Assembly: GCA_032622095.1 (NCBI GenBank) | Contig: CP136067.1 | Span: 77,028,705 to 77,092,704 of the forward strand | Source of the DNA: Siphonodentalium dalli | Taxonomy: Eukaryota; Mollusca; Scaphopoda; Gadilida; Siphonodentaliidae | Direction of reading: 5' to 3' | Length of the DNA stretch: 64,000 bases | In this document: piece by piece, positions 14,022-24,875 of the stretch | Position numbering within the stretch: the first letter of the stretch is position 1 | Layout of the letters: every line of letters begins with the position of its first letter | Program-made: the position numbers and the translations under genes | Notes under the pieces: generated by a model | Database searches by the model: none | Seen by the model: only the letters and a program-made list of their open reading frames with translations | What the model was told of the DNA's origin: nothing

Positions 14022-14055
14022 AACTGAAGAAGGCCTGAGGCCGAACAGTTTTGAA
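14022..14055 (+). repeat. Possible retroelement 3'-end motif
   Basis: 'aactgaagaaggcctgag' followed by 'gccgaacag' resembles a phrase I recall from 3' regions of Penelope-like or other invertebrate mobile elements. No GIY-YIG or RT coding is visible here, so the link is weak. Confidence 0.25.
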
Positions 14056-14394
14056 GAGCAACTTCTTTTATGTGTCAACATATAGGGTCCCTCATTTCCC
14101 GAATCATTTATACACTACTTTATAATGTTCTGAAATAGTAGCATTTTTTGTGGCCCAAAGTAATAATGTCTAGAAAAAAGAAATGACGAATTGTTATTAA
14201 TAGGCAGGGTTGGAACAACAAGTTCCCATTCAAATTGCTAACGACAATCACTGCAACCGGAAACGCACATACCACGTGATTTATACGTCGTGTTATTTTG
14301 TTTGTTTTTGTATTATCGAGAGAAGATTCATCTTGCCGTTCGTATTGATTTGACGATCGATTTAAAACGTTTAAAATGTATGCCCCAACAGCCA

Positions 14395-14460
14395 GTTAAA
14401 GATACGGGCGGCGTTGGCGGTGGGTATGTTAAAGATACGGGCGACGTTGGCGGTGGGTAT
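14395..14460. repeat. 33-bp tandem duplication
   Basis: Two copies of a 33-bp unit starting GTTAAAGATACGGGCG at 14395 and 14428, with one mismatch. Confidence 0.85.
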
Positions 14461-14743
14461 GCTGTTAAAATATTCACCTCCGTCAAAAACCGCCATAAAC
14501 AGAAATAATAGTAAAATATAGACAGACCTTGTTCTTATACCAATCAGAAATATGACATAAACAGTATGTCATTGTCAAATGTTTTCCCTTTGTTATGTAA
14601 ACAAAATAAAACAAGAGCATCGCTAGGGCGTGGCAAAATACGCCCTTTAGCTATTTCGAATTGTACTACCGCAAAATAAAATAATACTTTGGGCTTACAT
14701 TTGAAGAATATTTGATATATCCCTAATTTCAATGCAAATATGC

Positions 14744-15085
14744 GGTAAAATTCTAAGTCGAAAAATGGCTGTAACTCATGTGAACATAATTAGACAGAAC
14801 CTATATATTCGAACTTGGTCTGTAGTTTTAGCCGGGAAATACACATACCAGCTTTGGTTCAGATCAAATAATCCAAACTGGAGTTATCGGTCGGAAACCA
14901 AAAATGTTAACAGATGGTCAAATTATAAGTCGAAAAAGGGCCGTAACTCATGTAAAAATAATTGGACGGACCCATATTCGAACTTGGCCTGTAGTTTTAG
15001 CTGGGAAATACACATACCAACTTTGGTTCAGATCAAATAATCCAAACTGGAGTTATCTATCGGAAACCAAAAATGTTAACGGACG
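14744..15085. repeat. 172-bp tandem duplication
   Basis: Two direct copies (from 14744 and from 14916) share 'taagtcgaaaaa', 'gtaactcatgt', 'ttcgaacttgg', 'tgtagttttagc', 'gggaaatacacatacca', 'ggttcagatcaaataatcc' and 'cggaaaccaaaaatgttaac'. The second copy has lost a few bases. The 102-residue open frame across the pair follows the repeat and is not called as a gene. Confidence 0.9.
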
Positions 15086-15168
15086 TACGCACCACAGGGT
15101 ACTTGTGAGGTGCGATCTTTTGTTTGCATGACTTGTGGGGTAACGTACGGAAAATCCAATTTTAAAGA

Positions 15169-15240
15169 GTTTTTTCTTAGCTTCAGAATGACCCGAGGCG
15201 CCACGGTGAGACGTTCAATTAACGGCAAATGTATGTCCTA
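15169..15240 (+). repeat. Left arm of 72-bp inverted repeat
   Basis: Runs from AGTTTTTTCTTAGCTTCAG to AATGTATGTCCTA. Its reverse complement is at 16882-16953 with one mismatch that I can see (gacccgag against gatccgag). The sequence outside the arms does not match. Confidence 0.9.
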
Positions 15241-15643
15241 AAATCCAATTTTAAAGAGCTTTTGTTTAGATCCGGATATCGTAAACATAAAGAGCATTAT
15301 TTGTTACTGTTTTCCTGATATGGAAATAATAAAGAGCGTTTATATCATTTGTGTGTGATTAACCAATAGAATTTGCGCTGTGTGATGTAAACAGAAGCAA
15401 AACTTCTGTAACACGAGCAGGCAGTACACCATCGTACGTCTTGACAACAATATAATATTTACGCGCTGATTATGTTTGGCATATGAACAAAACTATATAT
15501 TTTTTAATATTCCTTCTGTTGATGGCGATTTGAACAATTATGAATATTTCTGCAACGAACGCCGCCCGTGCCTTTAATAAAATATGTGGGGAAATATGGA
15601 ACTGGTATGTCTTAAATAATGTATGAGCTAAATTTACCTAAGT

Positions 15644-16135
15644 TTTAGCATTATAAGGCGCCCTAGTAATGTTTAGCATTATAAGGCGCCCTAGTAATGT
15701 TTAGCATTATAAGGCGCCCTAGTAATGTTTATAAGGCGCCCTAGTAATGTTTATAAGGCGTCCTAGTAATGTTTATAAGGCGCCCTAGTAATGTTTATAA
15801 GGCGCCCTAGTAATGTTTATAAGGCGCCCTAGTAATGTTTATAAGGCGCCCTAGTAATGTTTAGCATTATAAGGCGCCCTAGTACTGTTTAGCATTATAA
15901 GGCGCCCTAGTAATGTTTAGCATTATAAGGCGCCCTAGTAATGTTTAGCATTATAAGGCGCCCTAGTAATGTTTTAGCATTATAAGGCGCCCTAGTAATG
16001 TTTATAAGGCGCCCTAGTAATGTTTATAAGGCGCCCTAGTAATGTTTATAAGGCGCCCTAGTAATGTTTATAAGGCGCCCTAGTAATGTTTATAAGGCGC
16101 CCTAGTAATGTGTATAAGGCGCCCTAGTAATGTTT
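15644..16135. repeat. 22/28-bp minisatellite, 20 copies
   Basis: Twenty units all contain 'ataaggcgccctagtaatg'. They occur in two lengths: a 28-bp form beginning TTTAGCATTATAAGG and a 22-bp form lacking the six bases AGCATT. The forms are grouped: three long, six short, five long, six short. Each unit contains the palindrome GGCGCC, except one with a C-to-T change. Confidence 0.95.
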
Positions 16136-16881
16136 TGACACGATGTTTGTGTGCATGAGGCGATCGTTATACAGTGGAAACGAATGAAGATGGAAATGTT
16201 TGTGCTTCTACGTCCATCCTAAACATGACATATCACGTTCTCTATGTATACCAAGAAAGACATAGCAATAATTTTTGTCCGATTGAAGTGGTGCAGTTTG
16301 GAAATTTATGTTTAACCTCTCACCCAGTATCCCCACATATAAGTGCGGAAGGTTACCCCTCTCCCAGTCTCTCTCCCCCACATAACTGCCGAAGTTCATT
16401 TAGTTTGCTGACGGTGCCGATCTCATATCCTGTCATATCAAGTGACAAAGTATATTGACTGGCCTATGGTTATATTGTTGGCCTGTGTGATTGGAATTGG
16501 CATGGCGTTTGTTATGTATCAAATGTATCACATCCAAATGGCTAGTTGTCAGCTTGTCTATGTTATTCTATATGTTGCATTTGTATGGCAGTTTTGTGTT
16601 ATGTAATTTAAATATTATTTATTTTGTATTCCAGCATGAGATAAAAACTAAAAATAAAAAACCTTCGGCGATATCCCTCACCCCACACGAAACAGAGAGA
16701 ATAGCTAGTTTTATCGCCCTTGATATTTGGTCTACTTCGACTATTGAAATTGATCAACAAATATGTGCGTACGACCCAACGATAAGGCGCTATACCCATC
16801 TAAATCCTACACCACTTTGCATTCTGTAGCTGTATCCGCGAAGCGCCTACACAACACTCTTCTAACACTAACAGCCGCGTA
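16136..16881. other. Non-coding interior of the inverted-repeat region
   Basis: Short open frames only (up to 112 residues at 16491-16829), with no recognised motif. A weak local duplication, 'cccccacataa' against 'ccccacatataa', lies at 16330-16385. Confidence 0.35.
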
Positions 16882-16953
16882 GGACATACATTTGCCGTTA
16901 ATTGAACGTCTCACCGTGGCGCCTCGGATCATTCTGAAGCTAAGAAAAAACTA
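16882..16953 (-). repeat. Right arm of 72-bp inverted repeat
   Basis: Reverse complement of 15169-15240. With the left arm it bounds 1.79 kb including the 20-copy minisatellite. No target-site duplication is evident outside the arms. Confidence 0.9.
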
Positions 16954-18299
16954 CCTGAGCAGTAACCAATACATCAGGCGGGAGCAAAAACATGCTGGAT
17001 CCTACACCAGCCCGTCCAGCAGTTGTCAACTGTTAATATTTATACCGACTCTACTTTACGCGAGTAAGCTCATAAAACGTACTCATAAATCTCCGTACCA
17101 CACAGGGCGCTAATATCTTTTTTGGAGCCAGACGAAGAGAGACGATTACCTATACTCCTATACCTACAGCCTAGACGAAAAATTTTATTGCAAAATTCAA
17201 TTGCATTTCTAGATAATTAGAAGTGATAGGTTTCTTTGAAGTTTTCTTCTTGTCTCATGTTATGGGACTTTTATATCCACAAGAAGGGAATCTATTGGTT
17301 GAACAATGCATGCGATCGTAAAATGGTTTTCGGCTATTTCTGATGCCTTTTTGTTTTACAAATACTTTTTGGGACAGTAATTGTATCTTTAGTGCAGTAT
17401 TTGTGGGCGTACAAGTGTAGCACACATATATTTAACCTGGTAACGATCGTTAGTGATTTCATAATACAACGTCTTTTTTGTTCGAGTTCCCTATTCGCAA
17501 CTTCGGTTTGACCGCGAGGAGCAGTCAAATTATTATAATATATTGTGAACGCGGTCCTCGATCGGCACGCCTTAATATTTCGATTTTACGTCTACATAAT
17601 TTTACTGATTAAATTTGATAGTGGGGTGCGGGAAAGGGTATCGGAATATTTTCATTCGGATTTCGCGAATGTCAAACTTTCATATCTACGCTCCTCTTAA
17701 CTAAGTCTCAATCATAAGACTCCACCCACTCTTTCTACAACATGTAACAATAATTTATATCGCTCTTATATATATCATGAGTGTAAATAGTGGTCACTGA
17801 TTTGGTTTCCACTGTTTCCATGCCTAATGCTGTTTTAGCAAGTTTACCTAGCAATTTATATAGCTGCATGTCATAATCAGTTCTTCGCCAAGTCAGATAG
17901 TCGCTTACATATATCTGACAAATTTTGCCCGTGCTATGTCGTGACGGACGGATTACATATTAATAAACTAATGGCTACACAATTGAAGTCAATTCACATC
18001 TTGGTGAATTCTGTTAAGTTTCCCTAAGGTAAATTTTGTTGACAAATAACAATTTGTTTACTAGCATCGGAGGTGTTGTGATACATCTGGTGTATATTCT
18101 ATCGGAAACGGTTTCCATGAGACATTCGATAATGATGGAACGGTTGATTCGGACCGAAAGAGTAAGCGCAGCGGTTGAACGTCTGGTCTGGAAAGTAGAA
18201 GTCTGCGAAGCATGCCTGTTTGGAGAGCGAACTGACCCAGTGTCTTTCAAGAGCCTGTCGAAAATCTATTATTTAGTATTAGCGTTAGATGTTTCCCCA
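16954..18299. other. Non-coding, no recognised element
   Basis: Short open frames without motifs, including a 115-residue frame at 18036-18383 that runs into the foldback sequence and is not called as a gene. Confidence 0.35.
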
Positions 18300-18547
18300 T
18301 TCTATAGCTATTATACGGAGTGTTGTGTGTCTACGTGTGTATCCGTAGAAACTGGTTATCACGTAATTTTTTACGTGGATTAGGATAGTCGTTAGTGCTA
18401 CTTTAATTCAATGTGATATCGTCTATCACGTTAAATTAAAGTAGCACTAACGACTATCCCAATCCACGTAAAAAATTACGTGACAAACCATGCAGTTTCT
18501 ACGGATACACACGTAAACACACAACACTCCGTATAATATCTATAGAA
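18300..18547. repeat. Foldback element (~110-bp arms)
   Basis: Left arm 18300-18415 (begins TTCTATAGCTATTATACGG, ends 'gtgctactttaatt') and right arm 18432-18547 are reverse complements. The main difference is one short indel ('actggttatcacg' against 'actgcatggtttgtcacg'). The loop is about 16-20 bp. This is a MITE- or foldback-like structure able to form a long hairpin. It ends about 170 bp before the satellite begins. No clear target duplication seen. Confidence 0.9.
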
Positions 18548-18714
18548 CATAAGTTTAAATATTACAGAGTGATAGCATTACAAGTGTTGAATTATTGACA
18601 CAAAACCGCGTTTTGTATATACCGCCACAACTGTTGGTTATTGGCAGATGTGACATTATTTTAATCCAGTAAGAGATTTTCCAGGTTTTATAATAATATC
18701 GGTGTTATAATTAT

Positions 18715-21700
18715 CATTATATCACGAGCTTTTACCATTATATCTCGAGCTGTTACCATTATATCACGAGCTTTTACATTATATTACGAGCGTTTACCAT
18801 TATATCACGAGCGTTTACCATTATATCACGAGCTTTTATCATTATATCACGAGCTTTTACCATTATATCACGAGCGTTTATCATTATATCACGAGCTTTT
18901 ACCATTATATCAAGAGCTTTTACCATTATATCACGAGCTTTTATCATTATATCACGAGCGTTTACCATTATATCACGAGCGTTTACCATTATATCACGAG
19001 CGTTTACCATTATATCACGAGCGTTTATCATTATATCACGAGCTTTTACCATTATATCACGAGCGTTTACCATTATATCACGAGCGTTTACCATTATATC
19101 ACGAGCGTGTATCATTATATCACGAGCTTTTACCATTATATCACAAGCTTTTACATTATATCAAGAGCTTTTACCATTATATCAAGAGCGTTTACCATTA
19201 TATCACGACCGTTTATCATTATATCACGAGCGTTTATCATTATATCAAGAGCGTTTATCATTATATCACGACCGTTTATCATTATATCACGAGCGTTTAT
19301 CATTATATCACGAGCTTTTATCATTATATCACGAGCTTTTATCATTATATCACGAGCTTTTATCATTATATCACGAGCGTTTATCATTATATCACGAGCG
19401 TTTACCATTATATCACGAGCTTTTACCATTATATCACGAGCGTTTACCATTATATCACGAGCGTTTACTATTATATCACGAGCTTTTATCATTATATCAC
19501 GGGCTTTTACCATTATATCACGAGCGTGTACCATTATATCACGAGCGTGTACCATTATATCACGAGCGTGTACCATTATATCACGAGCGTTTACCATTAT
19601 ATCACGAGCGTTTACCATTATATCACGAGCTTTTATCATTATATCACGAGCTTTTACCATTATATCACGAGCGTTTATCATTATATCACGAGCGTTTATC
19701 ATTATATCACGAGCGTTTACCATTATATCACGAGCTTTTACCATTATATCACGAGCTTTTACCATTATATCACGAGCGTGTATCATTATATCACGAGCGT
19801 TTATCATTATATCACGAGCGTTTACCATTATACCACGAGCGTTTACCATTATATCACGAGCGTTTATCATTATATCACGAGCGTTTATCATTATATCACG
19901 AGCGTTTATCATTATACCACGAGCTTTTACCATTATATCACGAGCGTTTATCATTATATCACGAGCGTTTACCATTATACCACGAGCTTTTACCATTATA
20001 TCACGAGCTTTTACCATTATATCACGAGCGTTTACCATTATATCACGAGCGTTTACCATTATATCACGAGCGTTTATCATTATATCACGAGCGTTTATCA
20101 TTATATCACGAGCGTTTACCATTATATCACGAGCTTTTACCATTATATCACGAGCGTTTATCATTATATCACGAGCTTTTACCATTATACCACGAGCGTT
20201 TACCATTATATCACGAGCGTTTACCATTATATCACGAGCTTTTACCATTATATCACGAGCGTGTATCATATCACGAGCGTTTATCATTATATCACGAGCG
20301 TTTACCATTATATCACGAGCTTTTACCATTATATCACGAGCGTTTATCATTATATCACGAGCGTTTATCATTATATCACGAGATTTTATCATTATATCAC
20401 GAGCTTTTATCATTATATCACGAGCGTTTACCATTATATCACGAGCGTTTACCATTATATCACGAACGTTTACCATTATATCAAGAGCTTTTACATTATA
20501 TCACGACCGTTTACCATTATATCACGAGCTATTACATTATATCACGAGCTTTTATCATTATATCACGAGCGTTTACCATTATATGACGAGCTTTTACATT
20601 ATATCACGAGCTTTTATCATTATATCACGAGCTTTTATCATTATATCACGAGCTTTTACCATTATATCACGAGCGTTTATCATTATATCACGAGCTTTTA
20701 TCATTATATCACGAGCGTTTACCATTATATCACGAGCGTTTACCATTATATCACGAGCGTTTATCATTATATCACGAGCGTTTACCATTATATCACGAGC
20801 GTTTATCATTATATCACGAGCGTTTATCATTATATCACGAGCTTTTATCATTATATCACGAGCGTTTACCATTATATCACGAGCGTTTACCATTATATCA
20901 CGAGCGTTTATCATTATATCACGAGCGTTTACCATTATATCACGAGCGTTTATCATTATATCACGAGCTTTTACATTATATCACGAGCGTTTACCATTAT
21001 ATCACGAGCTTTTACCATTATATCACGAGCTTTTACCATTGTATCACGAGCGTTTACCATTATATCACGAGCTTTTATCATTATATCACGAGCTTTTATC
21101 ATTATATCACGAGCTTTTATCATTATATCACGAGCGTTTATCATTATATCACGAGCTTTTATCATTATATCACGAGCTTTTATCATTATATCACGAGCGT
21201 TTACCATTATATCACGAGCGTTTACCATTATATCACGAGCGTTTACCATTATATCACGAGCGTTTATCATTATATCACGAGCGTTTACCATTATATCACG
21301 AGCGTTTACCATTATATCACGAGCGTTTACCATTATATCACGAGCGTTTACCATTATATCACGAGCGTTTATCATTATATCACGAGCGTTTACCATTATA
21401 TCACGAGCGTTTACCATTATATCACGAGCGTTTATCATTATATCACGAGCGTTTACCATTATATCACGAGCGTTTATCATTATATCACGAGCGTTTACCA
21501 TTATATCACGAGCGTTTATCATTATATCACGAGCGTTTACCATTATATCACGAGCGTTTACCATTATATCACGAGCGTTTACCATTATATCACGAGCGTT
21601 TATCATTATATCACGAGCGTTTACCATTATATCACGAGCGTTTATCATTATATCACGAGCGTTTACCATTATATCACGAGCGTTTACCATTATATCACGA

Positions 21701-22030
21701 GCGTTTATCATTATATCACGAGCGTTTACCATTATATCACGAGCGTTTACCATTATATCACGAGCGTTTATCATTATATCACGAGCTTTTACATTATATC
21801 ACGAGCGTTTACCATTATATCACGAGCTTTTACCATTATATCACGAGCTTTTACCATTGTATCACGAGCGTTTACCATTATATCACGAGCTTTTATCATT
21901 ATATCAGGAGCTTTTATCATTATATCACGAGCTTTTATCATTATATCACGAGCTTTTATCATTATATCACGAGCTTTTATCATTATATCACGAGCTTTTA
22001 TCATTATATCACGAGCTTTTATCATTATAT
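18715..22030. repeat. 21-bp satellite, block 1 (~158 monomers)
   Basis: Monomer: ATTATATCACGAGC, then G or T, then TTTA, then C or T, then C. Because 21 is divisible by 3 and the monomer has few stops, all three forward frames (IISRAFT, YHYITSV and LYHERLP heptads) and one reverse frame (MVNARDI heptad) stay open for hundreds of codons. These long frames are not genes. Occasional 20-bp monomers ('cttttacattatat', e.g. near 19150, 20490, 20590, 20969 and 21787) shift the frame. The left edge is degenerate (variants 'tatctcgag', 'atattacgag', 'atcaagagc'), as usual for array borders. A run of monomers including the rare 'attgtatc' recurs 818 bp apart (21041 and 21859). Confidence 0.97.
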
Positions 22031-22537
22031 ATTTACACACTAAGTGTTGTCATCACTGAATCCACCATTATGATTGGTCGGCGCCCACGTGGCTAGTTGC
22101 AGTTATTTCTCGGTGAATGCGCAATGCCTCATAACACCAAGCTAATAACACAATCGATACGTCATTAGGTTTGGAAAGACGAACGCGTAATGTGTTGGGC
22201 GCATTTGGACTCGCGCATGATTGACTTAATACATCATCGGGTTTCAATATGAAGAGAAATTGTTCCTATTAACTTTTGCCAAGGGTGCTATTGGGTATTT
22301 TGGGCTGATTTTGTCACGATACACTTTTCGATTTAAATATATTTACAAAAGTAGCTTTTTCGCTAAATGTATATAAATATAAGGATTAACTATCATGTGG
22401 ACTATTTTTATGGAGATGTAACGGTGAGGTAAGTGGTCATAACTTGTATGTAAAACCCTTCGGGTTTTACACAAGTTATGTCCACTTACCTCACCGTTAC
22501 ATCTCCATAAAAACAGTCCATATGCCAGTTAATCCTT
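22031..22537. repeat. Spacer between satellite blocks (copy A)
   Basis: About 507 bp of non-satellite DNA, repeated at 35787-36284 with small differences (for example 'gcctcataacaccaagc' against 'taacacaatgc'). It contains 'gattggtcggcgcccacg' near its left end and a long hairpin at its right end. No open frame of interest. Confidence 0.93.
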
Positions 22538-22541
22538 ATAT
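22377..22541. repeat. Long hairpin at the spacer/satellite junction (copy A)
   Basis: Arms of about 80 bp (22377-22457 and 22461-22541) fold around a CCC-TTC-GGG centre. Matched segments include 'aaggattaac', 'tggagatgtaacggtgagg' and 'gtaaaaccc'. The outer end of the right arm ('gttaatccttatat') includes the first bases of the satellite, so stem end and array start coincide. It is present identically placed in copy B. Confidence 0.92.
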
Positions 22542-23242
22542 CACGAGCGTTTACCATTATATCACGAGCTTTTACATTATATCACGAGCGTTTACCATTA
22601 TATCACGAGCTTTTATCATTATATCACGAGCGTTTACCATTATATCACGAGCTTTTATCATTATATCACGAGCTTTTATCATTATATCACGAGCTTTTAT
22701 CATTATATCACGAGCTTTTACCATTATATCACGAGCTTTTATCATTATGTCACGAGCTTTTATCATTATATCACGAGCTTTTATCATTATATCACGAGCT
22801 TTTATCATTATATCACGAGCTTTAATCATTATATCACGAGCTTTTATCATTATATCACGAGCTTTTATCATTATATCACGAGCTTTAATCATTATATCAC
22901 GAGCTTTTATCATTATATCACGAGCTTTTATCATTATATCACGAGTTTTTTCATTATATCACGAGCGTTTACCATTATATCACGAGCTTTTACCATTATA
23001 TCACGAGCTTTTATCATTATATCACGAGCTTTTATCATTATATCACGGGCGTTTATCATTATATCACGAGCTTTTATCATTATATCACGAGATTTTATCA
23101 TTATATCACGAGCTTTTATCATTATATCACGAGCTTTTATCATTATATCACGAGCGTTTACCATTATATCACGAGCTTTTACCATTATATCACGAGCGTT
23201 TATCATTATATCACGAGCGTTTATCATTATATCACGAGCTTT
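22538..23242. repeat. 21-bp satellite, block 2 (~34 monomers)
   Basis: Same monomer as block 1, dominated by the T/T type (gcTtttaTc). The second monomer is a 20-bp variant, exactly as at the start of block 4. It ends abruptly at 'cacgagctttgtcagtt'. The long open frames here are satellite artefacts. Confidence 0.97.
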
Positions 23243-24875
23243 GTCAGTTAAATGCAATAACATTCTAACTACCTGATTCAAGAACCCGATGTACCAAAAA
23301 TTAACCACATATGTCTGGTAAAAAACTGTCTTGCTTGTTCTGAATCTGCGAAAGGTCATACATTTGTATTAGAACTTACTGCCGCCATGCGGTCATAGCG
23401 GTGGGGAAAATTCCGGTTATAGTATATTATGCGGATTAAAACTGCGGCTAACAATCGTATCTCAAATATTCGCGATAATGCTCAAACAGTAGTTTCTAAC
23501 AATTGGTTTGCTTTGGAAAAGAAAACAATTGTCATCAGTTAAACATCCTCAACAAATTCAGAAGATAAAGTCAACTTGATAAGAAATTGTTTTATTTTAT
23601 GTCCTCCGTGCACTCTTGAATTATTTCCCTGAGCGTCCATTTTCACATGTTATTCTTATGTCTCTCTTGTGATGTTGTTTGGATATGTTACCTTGTGTTC
23701 AAACTATAGTGAGCTTTTCTACATTTCAGATTTAGGGAACATCACCAGCGGTGCACGACTTACGTTATCTACGAACAACCCAGTGATTTTAGAAACAAAA
23801 CAGTGTGTGGTCGCAACGGATTCAACTACTATACCTGGGACTAGTATACATTGCATATATTGGTCCCTGCTACTACACTGAGAAGTCAAGTGTTGTCTAC
23901 AGACTGTTTATATCAGTTAACAACACTTGTTTTGCGGCTGATGAATCACCCACCAATCCGGCCTACGTGTCTGTAAAATAAGTTTGACCCCCCGGATAAC
24001 GGACCCAGGGAGCTAAATGTGTTCCAGAGTCGGGGAGCGATAACACCGTGGAATGCTAGAGGCGAATGTAACTAAAGAATGGCCTTCACTTGATACACGT
24101 CAGACGTTACTAAAGGATGAAATCTTGTTTATTATATGTGTACATCATATCTAAATAATTTAATCGGTGAATTAGTGGGGGAATGGAAATTTATTTTAAA
24201 AGCAGCTGTAGTTCTGGGGTTTTTTTCAGGTAAAATTTGTCTGCGTGATAGCCCTGTCGTACACTTGTGAATTTATTTTAAAAAGTAAACATGACCTATA
24301 ATTTTTCTTGCATTTTCGTGATTAGCTGGTGTCAGTCTATCTGGGTAAACATTACTGGAGTGGCCTGCAGGCTTCAATTCAGTGAATTTGGTTGAAACGT
24401 TAACACTGTCGTCTATGGGAAACAATTAAGTTTTGTGATTCCTAACGAATCGTTCAAACAATAATTACAAACCGGGTTGTTACTATGACAACCATCGGAA
24501 TACTTTGTTTATCTTTTTCATTAGGTGTTATGAGTGAACTTACTTAACCTATTGTTGATAATGTAATTGTCCAAGTTGTAATAAATTGAAAGTATCAAAA
24601 GCACACGTGTTTGACTCAAGATCGAATGGATATATAAATAATACTTGAAGAATAAAGCAATCGCAAGGATACGAATTCTTATAGGGGTATCACACTTGTC
24701 AGCTGTTTTGGAAAAGTATTCACTGCTATTTTGTATCATAGATCAGCAAAATTTCCATACAAATGTTCCAAATGAGCCATAAGTGTTATCCACAATGCCT
24801 CCATCCTAATCATATCAAATGATTTTAGAAAGTCCACGAAGACACAATAGTGTTTCTTCACTCGATGAATTGATA
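23243..24875. other. Shared flank segment 1, non-coding
   Basis: Matches 39721-41343. It contains a possible exon-like stretch after 'ttttctacatttcag' (23717-23731), giving a 49-codon open run to TGA at 23879. In copy B a 2-bp loss ('actactacctggg' for 'actactatacctggg') breaks that frame, which argues against a maintained exon. Nothing else recognised. Confidence 0.5.

Noticed and set aside
19107-22096. Open frames of 856-978 codons (+) and 120-441 codons (-)
   Set aside because: They follow the 21-bp satellite period, exist in all three plus frames at once, and translate to pure heptad repeats. Not genes.
18715-23242. CRISPR-like array
   Set aside because: Monomers are contiguous with no unique spacers, and the DNA is eukaryotic. 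It is a satellite.
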